Shown here in pieces: positions 8,358 to 15,574 of a stretch of DNA of 64,000 nt (the stretch's first letter is position 1; each line of letters begins with the position of its first letter). Source of the DNA: Oscillospiraceae bacterium (lineage in GTDB: Bacteria > Bacillota > Clostridia > Oscillospirales > Oscillospiraceae). The position numbers and the translations under genes are program-made. The stretch covers positions 1 through 64,000 of the forward strand of contig JAFVCD010000019.1 of NCBI GenBank assembly GCA_017479425.1, given 5' to 3'. The notes beneath the pieces were generated by a model. That model did not search any database. It was given only the letters and a program-made list of their open reading frames with translations, and was not told the origin of the DNA.

Positions 8358-10382
8358 ATGACAGAAAAGCTTTATTATATCGACAGCCACATCCGCGAGT
8401 TTGACGCCGTGGTGATCTCCTGCGAGGAGGACGGCGGCCGCTTCCGTGTGGAGCTCGACAGAACCGCCTTCTTCCCCGAGGGCGGCGGTCAGTGCGCCGA
8501 TACCGGCTCTCTCGGCGGCGCTGAGGTTCTTGACGTGCAGGAGGTCGGCGGCAGGATAATCCACTTCTGCGCTTCTCCCCTTGCCGTTGGGAAGAGCGTA
8601 CACAGCTCTATCGACTGGGAAAAGCGCTTTCAGAATATGCAGAGCCACTCCGGCGAGCACATTGTGAGCGGTCTTGTACACAACCGCTTCGGCTTTGAGA
8701 ACGTCGGCTTTCACCTCGGTGCGGACGGTATGATAGTCGATTTCAGCGGCTACGTTACACCCGACGAGCTTCGTGAGATCGAGCTTGTGGCAAATGAAAT
8801 AGTCTGGCAGAACAAAAAAATCAACACTCTCTTCCCCGCTTCGGACGAGCTTATAAGGTATAATTACCGCTCCAAGCTGGAGCTTACGGAGAATGTGCGC
8901 CTTGTGGAGATCGAGGGCGTCGACCTCTGCGCCTGCTGCGCGCCGCACGTCAAGGAAACGGGCGAGATCGGAATGATTCGCATTTTTGAGTCACAGCGCC
9001 GCAAGGACGGCGTCCGGATAAGAATGCTCGCCGGCAAAAGCGCGCTCGAGGACTATCTCTTAAAGGAGCGCGAGGCTCTGAGAATCTCAAATCTTCTCTC
9101 AGCGAAGGTCGGGGATATCTCATCTGCGGCCGAGCGAATCCTCACCGAGCGCGACGCGCTCTCCTACAAGCTCCGCAGCTATGAGCTGAGAGAGCTTGAC
9201 GGGATAATAAGCGAGGCTTCAACGGAGCGCGAGCGCTTCGTGCGCTTTTTTGACTCGCTCCCGAAGGAGGATATGCTGAGGATAATAAAGGGCGTTGCGC
9301 CGTTTTGTAAGAGCGTCGCCGCGGTGTTCTCCGGCTCGGAAGAGTGCGGCTTCAAGTTCATAATAGCCTCTGAGCATATCGCGCTCAGAGAAAAGCTCAA
9401 TTCCATCCGCCCGCTGTTCACTATAAAAGGCGGCGGCAGCGACAAGATGGTTCAGGGCAGTATTTTCGGCTCACGCAAAGACATAGAAATGCCGTCGGAG
9501 GCTGGTAAAATGAAAATTACCGAAATATATAAAAAGGGCTCGGTTCCCATTTCCTACGAGATTTTTCCGCCAAAGGGCGAGCTTGAGGCTTCGGACGTGA
9601 GAAGCGTTCTCAACTCTCTCGCGGACACAAGGCCTGCGTACATCTCCGTCACCTGCTCTGCGGGCGGAAGCGCCGGAAGCGAGAGCAAAACAAGCGAGCT
9701 ATGCCGTATTACAGAGCGCGAGTTCGGCATTGTCAGCGCGGCGCACATCACCTGCATAAACTCCACAAGGGCCGGGGTTGACGAGGCGGCGGAGTCGATT
9801 CGCCGCGCAGGGATAAAGAATATGCTCGCTCTCCGGGGTGACCGGCGCGAGGGGTGCTCCTCGAGCGATTTTCGCTACGGCGCGGAGCTTATCGAGCATC
9901 TCAGGCGCGACAGCCGCAACGACGGAATCTGCATCGGCGCGGGGTGCTACCCGGAGGGGCACGTCGAGTGCGACGAGCTCGATATCGACATCGCGCACCT
10001 CAGAGAAAAGCAGGACGCCGGTGCGGAGTTTCTCATAAGCCAGCTCTTCTTCTCGAACAGCTCCTTTTATAATTTCATCGAAAAAGCCCGTGCAAGGGGC
10101 GTTACCCTGCCCGTTGACGCCGGTATCATGCCGATTATGGGCAAGAGCCAGGTCACGCGGATGATCTTTCTCTGCGGCGCCTCCCTGCCCTCCGACGTTG
10201 TTAAAATGCTTTACAAGTACGAGTCTGACCCGGAGTCGCTTATGCGCGCGAGCCTTGAGCGCACAGTGCGCCAGATAGACGAGCTTATCGCCTCCGGCGC
10301 CGCCGACGGCATACATCTCTACACGATGAACAAGCCCGAGGTGGCAAAATACATCATGGAAAACGTAAATGGAAGAATATAA
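8358..10382 (+). CDS. Alanyl-tRNA editing protein (AlaX type) fused in frame to methylenetetrahydrofolate reductase (MetF)
   Basis: 674 residues in one open frame. Residues 1 to about 380 are an AlaX-L/DHHA1 editing protein that hydrolyses mischarged tRNA-Ala: zinc ligands H97 and H101 in HSGEH, C191/C194/H197 in the CACCAPH segment, and a C-terminal DHHA1 motif with GGGSDKMVQG. Residues 385-674 are a full-length MetF (starts MKITEIYKKG; SYEIFPPKG; AGIMPIMGKSQ), which reduces methylene-THF to methyl-THF. The joint carries GGAGG (9497-9501) eight bases before ATG 9510, the natural metF start, so separate MetF may also be made. MetF belongs with the following MetH genes. Either a true fusion or loss of the alaX stop codon explains this. 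The first ATG has only a weak ribosome site. Confidence 0.88.
   Translation: MTEKLYYIDSHIREFDAVVISCEEDGGRFRVELDRTAFFPEGGGQCADTGSLGGAEVLDVQEVGGRIIHFCASPLAVGKSVHSSIDWEKRFQNMQSHSGEHIVSGLVHNRFGFENVGFHLGADGMIVDFSGYVTPDELREIELVANEIVWQNKKINTLFPASDELIRYNYRSKLELTENVRLVEIEGVDLCACCAPHVKETGEIGMIRIFESQRRKDGVRIRMLAGKSALEDYLLKEREALRISNLLSAKVGDISSAAERILTERDALSYKLRSYELRELDGIISEASTERERFVRFFDSLPKEDMLRIIKGVAPFCKSVAAVFSGSEECGFKFIIASEHIALREKLNSIRPLFTIKGGGSDKMVQGSIFGSRKDIEMPSEAGKMKITEIYKKGSVPISYEIFPPKGELEASDVRSVLNSLADTRPAYISVTCSAGGSAGSESKTSELCRITEREFGIVSAAHITCINSTRAGVDEAAESIRRAGIKNMLALRGDRREGCSSSDFRYGAELIEHLRRDSRNDGICIGAGCYPEGHVECDELDIDIAHLREKQDAGAEFLISQLFFSNSSFYNFIEKARARGVTLPVDAGIMPIMGKSQVTRMIFLCGASLPSDVVKMLYKYESDPESLMRASLERTVRQIDELIASGAADGIHLYTMNKPEVAKYIMENVNGRI
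9497..9512 (+). promoter_or_regulatory. metF: Internal ribosome-binding site and start codon for stand-alone MetF
   Basis: GGAGG (9497-9501), 8-base spacer, ATG (9510-9512), in frame with the AlaX part. Translation from here gives a 290-residue protein of normal MetF length and N-terminus ending at 10382. This is much better placed than expected by chance and suggests that MetF can be made alone. Confidence 0.7.
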
Positions 10383-11040
10383 GATTGACCGTGCGGAAAC
10401 TCTCCGCTATCTCGGCTACCGCGGGCAGGATATCGACAGCGAAACGCTCGGCCGCCTCGAGCGAATGACAGAGCTGTGCCTCAAAGCCGCAAAGCCCAGG
10501 TACACCTATGAGCGGTATGATTTTGAAATGACCGACGTGGGCGTTCATCTCACCGGCACTGACGTTACGCTCTGCGGAAACGATCTCAAAGCGCATCTTT
10601 CGGGCGCAAGGGAGCTTTATCTCTGCGCCGCCACGCTCGGGCATGACTGCGACAGACTTACTCTGCGCCTTGAGGCGCGCTCGATTGCCGACGCCGTTGT
10701 GTTCAACGCCGCCTCGGTGTCGCTCATTGAGGACGTGTCAAACCGCGCGCAGGCTGAAATAAACGAAAAGTCCGCCGGAAAGGGATTATCCGTCGGCGGG
10801 CGCTACTCGCCCGGCTACGGCGACTTTCCGCTCACGCAGCAGAAGGACGTTCTGCGGCTTCTGAGAGCGGAGGAAAAGCTCGGAATAACGCTCACAGACG
10901 GCTTTCTGATGCTGCCGCGAAAGAGCGTTACGGGCGTTATCGGGCTCTACGAGGACAAGCCTGAGGAGCGCGTCAGCTGCACCGTCTGCTCGATGCGCGA
11001 ATGGTGCGAATTTCGCAAGGGAGGCGATCACTGTGGATAA
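10369..11040 (+). CDS. Stand-alone MetH reactivation (AdoMet-binding) domain protein
   Basis: 223 residues. It matches the vitamin-B12-dependent methionine synthase activation domain: the RYSPGYGDFPLTQQ motif near residues 144-157 is the AdoMet-binding signature (RxxxGY), followed by LTDGFLMLPRKSVTG. The C-terminal CTVCSMREWCEFR adds a cysteine cluster seen in Clostridia versions. In enterobacteria this domain is the C-terminus of MetH; here MetH (next gene) lacks it, so the protein probably reductively methylates oxidised cobalamin in trans. It overlaps the MetF stop by 14 bases and the metH start by 8, indicating tight coupling. Confidence 0.9.
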   Translation: MEEYKIDRAETLRYLGYRGQDIDSETLGRLERMTELCLKAAKPRYTYERYDFEMTDVGVHLTGTDVTLCGNDLKAHLSGARELYLCAATLGHDCDRLTLRLEARSIADAVVFNAASVSLIEDVSNRAQAEINEKSAGKGLSVGGRYSPGYGDFPLTQQKDVLRLLRAEEKLGITLTDGFLMLPRKSVTGVIGLYEDKPEERVSCTVCSMREWCEFRKGGDHCG

Positions 11041-13360
11041 CTTCATAATCTTCGACGGCGGCATGGGCACCGAGCTCCAGAAGCGCGGCATGAAGCCCGG
11101 CACGATCCCGGAAACGCTGAATCTCACTGACCCCGAGATCGTCAAGGCAGTCCACCGCGACTATGTCCTTGCGTGCGCGGACATAATCACCGCCAACACC
11201 TTCGGCGCGAACCGCCGCAAGCTCGGCGAAAACGTGCGCGAGGCAGTTTCCGCCGCTATAAGGATCGCAAAGGACGCGGGTGCGAAGCGCGTTGCGCTCG
11301 ACATCGGCCCCACCGGCGCGCTTTTGAAGCCTCTCGGCGCGATGAGCTTCGACGAGGCTTACGAGCTTTTCAGAGAGGTCGTTACTGCGGGCTTCGAGGC
11401 GGGAGCCGATCTTGCGCTTGTTGAAACAATGAGCGATCTCAGCGAAGCGAAGGCGGCGATATTGGCCGTAAAGGAGAACTCTCCCCTGCCCGTTTACGCT
11501 ACGATGACCTTTGCCTCGGACGGGCGCACATTTCTCGGCACCGACCCCAAAACCGCCGCGATAGCGCTCTCCGCGCTCGGAGTGGACGCCGTCGGCCTCA
11601 ACTGCTCGCTCGGCCCGAAGGAGGTCAAGCCGCTCGTCGCGGAGCTTTTACGATGGGCAAAGTGCCCTGTGATAGTTCAGCCGAACGCCGGTCTGCCGGT
11701 TATAGAGGACGGCAAGACCGTCTACCGCGTGGACGCCGAGGAGTTTGCTGAGCTGATGGACGAGCTTGCGGATATGGGCGCAGTCATTCTCGGAGGCTGC
11801 TGCGGCACAACGCCGGAGCATATAAGGGCGCTGAAAAGGGTTTTGGACGGAAAGAAGCCGAAGAAGCCCGATATTCCGCACTATACCGCCTTTACAAGCC
11901 ACAGAAGGAGCGTGGTTCTCGGTGAGGGCGATATCGCCGTCATCGGTGAGCGTATCAATCCCACCGGCAAAAAGCGCGTCAAGGAGGCGCTTCGCGCCCG
12001 AAGCTACGACTATATCATTAACGAGGCCATCGACCAGTCAGAGGCGGGAGCCGATATTCTCGACGTAAACGCCGGACTGCCCGAGATAGATGAGCGCGCG
12101 ATACTAACTGAGCTTGTCGGTGAATTGCAGGCTGTGTGCGATCTGCCGCTGCAGATTGACTCCTCCGACCCCGCTGCCGTCGAGAGCGCGTGCCGCGTTT
12201 ACTCTGGCAAGCCGATAATCAACTCAGTAAACGGCTCTGAGGAGAGCCTCAATGCCATACTCCCGATTGCGAAGAAGTACGGCGCCGCCGTAGTTGCGCT
12301 CACGCTCGATGAGAGCGGCATTCCCGAAGCTGCCGAGGGTCGCCTCAGAATTGCCGAAAAGATACTGCGCCGCTGTGAGAGCGCCGGAATACCGCGCGAG
12401 GATATAATCGTCGACTGCCTTGTGATGACGGTTTCGACCAATCAATCCCTTGCGCGCGAAACTTTGCGCGCCGTCCGGCTTGTCAAGGAAAGGCTCGGGC
12501 TGAGGACAGTTCTCGGCGTCAGCAACGTGAGCTTCGGACTGCCCGCGCGCGAGATCATAAATTCCGCATTCCTCGCCGAGGCGCTCTCTGTCGGCCTCGA
12601 CCTTGCGATAATCAACCCAATGAGCTCGCGGTATATGGATATCGTCGCGGCGCACAGAGTGCTGAGCTGTGAGGACGAGCGCGCAGGCGCGTTTATAGAG
12701 AAATACGCAAGCCTGACATCGCCGAAGCCGGAAATTGCACAGTCTCCGCACGATATCACGGACATAGTGCTATCCGGCAGAAAGCTTCTCATCGAGGACG
12801 CGGTGCGCTCGCTTCTGGAGCGTGAGAGCGCGATGGACGTTATAAACAACCGCCTCATTCCGGCGATCAACGCCGCCGGCGAGAAATTCGACAAGGGCGA
12901 GTTCTTCCTTCCGCAGCTTATGAGCAGTGCGGAGACAGTAAAGCTCGGATTTGAGGTTATCCGCGCGAGAGCCGAAGCCGGCGACGTGACCGACAAGGGC
13001 ACGATTATTCTCGCAACGGTCAAGGGCGATATCCACGACATCGGCAAGAACATCGTCAAAATGCTCCTCCAGAACTACGGCTACCGCGTTATCGACCTCG
13101 GCCGCGACGTGCCGCCGGAGGTCGTGGCGGAGGAGGCAAAGAAATCGGGCGCAAAGCTTGTAGGGCTCTCCGCTCTGATGACCACCACCGTTAAGGCGAT
13201 GGAGGAAACGGTACGCGCTCTGCGCGAAGCCGGGTGCGAGTGCAAAATCATGGTCGGCGGCGCGGTGCTCACTGAGGAGTACGCAAAAATGGTCGGCGCA
13301 GACTTCTACGCAAAGGATGCCGCCGACAGCGCGAGAATCGCCGAAAAGGTATTCGGATAA
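11033..13360 (+). CDS. metH: Cobalamin-dependent methionine synthase, short form lacking the activation domain
   Basis: 775 residues starting with GTG (SD AAGGGAGG eight bases before it). Domains in order: homocysteine-binding barrel (about 1-290) with zinc cysteines in GGCCGTT (256-257); pterin-binding barrel (about 295-560; GERINPTGKK, DVNAGLPEID); B12 cap and B12-binding domains (about 570-775) with the cobalt-ligand histidine near 668 in DIHDIGKNI. It transfers the methyl group of methyl-THF to homocysteine. The fourth domain of E. coli MetH is absent and supplied by the preceding gene; MetF, the source of methyl-THF, is encoded just before that. The operon thus makes methionine from homocysteine. 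Confidence 0.95.
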   Translation: MDNFIIFDGGMGTELQKRGMKPGTIPETLNLTDPEIVKAVHRDYVLACADIITANTFGANRRKLGENVREAVSAAIRIAKDAGAKRVALDIGPTGALLKPLGAMSFDEAYELFREVVTAGFEAGADLALVETMSDLSEAKAAILAVKENSPLPVYATMTFASDGRTFLGTDPKTAAIALSALGVDAVGLNCSLGPKEVKPLVAELLRWAKCPVIVQPNAGLPVIEDGKTVYRVDAEEFAELMDELADMGAVILGGCCGTTPEHIRALKRVLDGKKPKKPDIPHYTAFTSHRRSVVLGEGDIAVIGERINPTGKKRVKEALRARSYDYIINEAIDQSEAGADILDVNAGLPEIDERAILTELVGELQAVCDLPLQIDSSDPAAVESACRVYSGKPIINSVNGSEESLNAILPIAKKYGAAVVALTLDESGIPEAAEGRLRIAEKILRRCESAGIPREDIIVDCLVMTVSTNQSLARETLRAVRLVKERLGLRTVLGVSNVSFGLPAREIINSAFLAEALSVGLDLAIINPMSSRYMDIVAAHRVLSCEDERAGAFIEKYASLTSPKPEIAQSPHDITDIVLSGRKLLIEDAVRSLLERESAMDVINNRLIPAINAAGEKFDKGEFFLPQLMSSAETVKLGFEVIRARAEAGDVTDKGTIILATVKGDIHDIGKNIVKMLLQNYGYRVIDLGRDVPPEVVAEEAKKSGAKLVGLSALMTTTVKAMEETVRALREAGCECKIMVGGAVLTEEYAKMVGADFYAKDAADSARIAEKVFG

Positions 13361-13365
13361 AAAGC

Positions 13366-13393
13366 GAGAGGGAGTGAAAATTCACTCCCTCTC
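13366..13393 (+). terminator. Hairpin after metH, left end of a palindromic element
   Basis: A 13-bp perfect inverted repeat (13366-13378 with 13381-13393) with a minimal loop lies five bases after the metH stop. It lacks a U-run, so termination is uncertain. The same sequence recurs at 13554-13579, which makes this hairpin the left boundary of the element described there. Confidence 0.5.
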
Positions 13394-13581
13394 AATGCGT
13401 CGACAAAGTCTCCGCATCGAACATATTTTGCGCTCTCGGAGCGCAAAATATGACGCCTGCGGGCGGGCTATGCGACGTGAAGGGGCCTCTTGGCCGGCCC
13501 CTTCACAGAACCCCGCCTCCTATATCTAACGCTTTTCCTTTTTGTCTACAGTCTGAGAGGGAGTGAAAATTTCACTCCCCC
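13366..13581. repeat. MITE-like palindromic intergenic element with terminal inverted repeats
   Basis: About 215 bases of non-coding DNA. The 14-mer TTCACTCCCTCTCA (13381-13394) recurs inverted at 13554-13567, followed inward on each side by a similar GTMGACAAA-type segment. Between them are two further perfect hairpins: 14 bp at 13422-13435/13439-13452 (CATATTTTGCGCTC arms) and 11 bp at 13477-13487/13496-13506 (GTGAAGGGGCC arms). There is no open frame. The dense nested palindromes with matching inverted ends suggest a miniature mobile or REP-like element. It fills most of the metH-barstar gap. Confidence 0.6.
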
Positions 13582-13586
13582 TTTTT
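13559..13586 (+). terminator. Terminator at the right end of the palindromic element
   Basis: GGGAGTGAAA pairs with TTTCACTCCC (13559-13568 with 13570-13579), followed by CC and five T. It has the form of a plus-strand intrinsic terminator and would stop transcription leaving metH. Confidence 0.7.
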
Positions 13587-13650
13587 GCTTTTCGGCTCCG
13601 GCAGCTCATCGTATGTTCTCTCCACAAGAGAGCGCATAAGCGCTCTCGCC

Positions 13651-13911
13651 TCAATTCATCTCTCTGACCGCGATATTCTCGTTGCTTCCGAGGATTTTTA
13701 TAAGCGTTTGCCCATAGCGCCCGAAAAATGACCGCAGATGCTCCGCACCGAAAATATTTATCTCAGTCGGCTCGTTAATCTCTCCGATAATATCGTTCAG
13801 CGCGTCGAGATTCATCCCGTACCACTCGGGCGCGCCGAGAGCGCGCTTCAAGGCAAGATGCAGCTCATATCTCAGCGCGCAGTCGGTAAAGTCAAGCGTT
13901 ATCTCTCTCAT
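13651..13911 (-). CDS. Barstar-family ribonuclease inhibitor
   Basis: 86 residues from the ATG at 13911; an ATG 33 bases further upstream lies inside the preceding RNase gene and has no ribosome site, whereas GGAGG stands five bases before this one. The motif GAPEWYGMNLDALNDII is the barstar core (helix 2, which plugs the barnase active site), and the length matches barstar (about 90). It binds barnase-type RNases in the cytoplasm. It starts one base after the stop of the barnase-like gene, so the pair is translationally coupled. This is a classic RNase and immunity pair. Confidence 0.92.
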   Translation of the reverse strand: MREITLDFTDCALRYELHLALKRALGAPEWYGMNLDALNDIIGEINEPTEINIFGAEHLRSFFGRYGQTLIKILGSNENIAVREMN

Positions 13912-13912
13912 T

Positions 13913-14380
13913 TCAGCCTCCGTACAGCAGTTCAAAGCTCTCATAGTGGTCGCCGGTGTAATAAATTCTTCCGTCTGTCGCGTAGATTATCCTCTCCGCG
14001 CCGCGCGAGGACTTGCCGAGGGTGTTTATATCACACTCGCGGTATTCTCCGTCGGGCAAAGCTCCCTCGTAGTTACCGAAGTAGTCGCCGCCGATGCACT
14101 TTCCGGGCGCGTATTTCTCAACGCTGCCGCCGTCCCAGCCCAGAGCGCGCGCGTCCTTCTTCGTTATATAGTTTGCGGGAAGACGCCCGTAGGTGTGCAG
14201 ATACAGCGCGACGTCGTCCTTGCCGTCATAGGTGCCGCTCTCGTCGATCGCCGGCGCTTCCTCAGCAGGAAGCACGTTGAGGTCGGTTTTCGCTGGCTCC
14301 TGCGACGGCGCGGCAACGGCACACGAAGCGAGCGAGAACGCAAGTATAAGGGCAAGCAGTAAAGCGATTTTTCTTTTCAT
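13913..14380 (-). CDS. Barnase-family extracellular ribonuclease, lipoprotein-type signal
   Basis: 155 residues. The N-terminus is a signal peptide with hydrophobic core LLLALILAFSLA and a lipobox LASC with Cys20, so the protein is probably exported and lipid-anchored. Residues about 45-155 match barnase closely: VALYLHTYGRLPANYITK, ALGW, and catalytic Glu115 (RECDIN), Arg130 (AERIIY) and His145 (GDHYESF), equivalent to barnase E73, R87 and H102. All catalytic residues are intact. The gene overlaps the cysteine desulfurase stop by four bases (ATGA) and is followed by barstar. Role inferred: extracellular RNA scavenging or antagonism, with barstar protecting the cytoplasm. Confidence 0.93.
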   Translation of the reverse strand: MKRKIALLLALILAFSLASCAVAAPSQEPAKTDLNVLPAEEAPAIDESGTYDGKDDVALYLHTYGRLPANYITKKDARALGWDGGSVEKYAPGKCIGGDYFGNYEGALPDGEYRECDINTLGKSSRGAERIIYATDGRIYYTGDHYESFELLYGG

Positions 14381-15507
14381 CTCTTCACCGTTCTGAGCCT
14401 TTCAGCCGCGGAGGCGAGTACCTCGGCAAAGCGCTCGCCCTCGTCGGGTGTATTGTACTGCGAAAAGCTGAGGCGGATAGCGCCGTCGATGACCTCGCTT
14501 CTGAGCCTCATCGCCTCGAGAACGTGGCTTCGCGCTCCCCTGCGGCACGCTGAGGACTTTGAAACGCAGATCCCCTCAGCCTCGAGGAAGTTCATAAGCA
14601 CCTCGCTCTTGTAGCCGGGAAGCGAGATATTGAGAATGTGCGGCGCGTCAGAAGCCCCCAGAACGAGCACGCCCGGAAGCCGGCTTCTTATCTGTGCAAG
14701 AGTGTGATTTTTGACCTCGAGAGTTTTTTCAATATCCTGCGCCATCGTTTTTCTGCCCGCCTCCGCGGCGGCGCCGAAGGCGAAGATCGCCGGCGTCGCC
14801 TCTGTTCCGGGTCGGCGCGAAGCTTCCTGCTCGCCGCCGGTGAGAATCGAAGGAAGCCGCAGACCGGAGCGGATATAGAGCGCTCCCGCGCCCTTCGGCC
14901 CGTGTATCTTATGGCTCGAAACGCTTATCAGATCCGCGCCGAGCGTGCGGGCGGAAAACGGCACCTTCAGAAAAGCCTGCACGGCGTCCGTGTGCAGAAG
15001 AGCGCCGCTGCCCTTCAGCTCGTCCGCTATCCCGCGTATCGGATTGACCGCACCGGTTTCGTTGTTTACAAGCATAACGCTGACCAGAATCGTATCCTCG
15101 CGCAGAGCATTTTTAACGCTCTCTGCGCTTATTCGCCCATCCTTGTCCGGATCGAGATATGTGACCTCATAGCCTTCGCTCTCGAGCGCCTCGGCGGTTT
15201 TGAGGATAGCCTCGTGCTCGATTTTGGACGTAATAATGTGTTTTCCCTTGTGGCGCATGAGCTTCGCAGCGCCGCGCAGAGCCCAGTTATCGCTCTCAGT
15301 GCCGCCGGAGGTGAAGAAAATCTCCTCACCTTTCGCGCCCAGCGCGGCGGCGACGCAATCGCGCGCGGATTTCAGTCTTTTTGCCGCCTCCCTGCCGAGA
15401 AAATACCCCGCAGAGGGATTTCCGTAGCACTCAGTCATCGCCTCGGTCATCGCCGCAACCGCCTCGGGACAGGGCTTCGTCGTTGCGGCGTTATCGAAAT
15501 ATATCAT
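14377..15507 (-). CDS. Cysteine desulfurase (NifS/IscS family)
   Basis: 376 residues from the ATG at 15507 (MIYFDNAATT, the canonical N-terminus; the longer frame upstream runs through the promoter). PLP lysine lies in SSHKIHGPKG and the catalytic cysteine in SKSSACRRG near residue 320. The enzyme takes sulfur from cysteine for Fe-S clusters or thiolated tRNA. No iscU/nifU or thiI is next to it; instead barnase and barstar follow in the same operon, while divergent mtaB is an Fe-S methylthiotransferase that needs such sulfur. Identity is certain to family; the specific sulfur acceptor is unknown. Confidence 0.93.
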   Translation of the reverse strand: MIYFDNAATTKPCPEAVAAMTEAMTECYGNPSAGYFLGREAAKRLKSARDCVAAALGAKGEEIFFTSGGTESDNWALRGAAKLMRHKGKHIITSKIEHEAILKTAEALESEGYEVTYLDPDKDGRISAESVKNALREDTILVSVMLVNNETGAVNPIRGIADELKGSGALLHTDAVQAFLKVPFSARTLGADLISVSSHKIHGPKGAGALYIRSGLRLPSILTGGEQEASRRPGTEATPAIFAFGAAAEAGRKTMAQDIEKTLEVKNHTLAQIRSRLPGVLVLGASDAPHILNISLPGYKSEVLMNFLEAEGICVSKSSACRRGARSHVLEAMRLRSEVIDGAIRLSFSQYNTPDEGERFAEVLASAAERLRTVKR

Positions 15508-15510
15508 CTC

Positions 15511-15572
15511 TTGAAAGTCCTCGTTTTTTAGTGTATAATAATTTATTATACTACTTTTCCGGTGGATTACAA
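15511..15572. promoter_or_regulatory. Overlapping divergent promoters for the cysteine desulfurase operon and mtaB
   Basis: A 19-base palindrome (15533-15551; arms GTATAATAA/TTATTATAC) supplies both -10 boxes. Rightward: TTGAAA (15511-15516), 17 bases, TATAAT (15534-15539). Leftward: TTGTAA (15572-15567), 16 bases, TATAAT (15550-15545). Only one polymerase could occupy the site at a time, so the two transcripts should compete. Confidence 0.75.
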
Positions 15573-15574
15573 GC

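Noticed and set aside
13572..13637. 21-codon minus-strand frame after barstar (MRSLVERTYDELPEPKSKKGE)
   Set aside because: The peptide looks protein-like, but it lacks a well-spaced ribosome site and ends inside the palindromic element; too little to call a gene.
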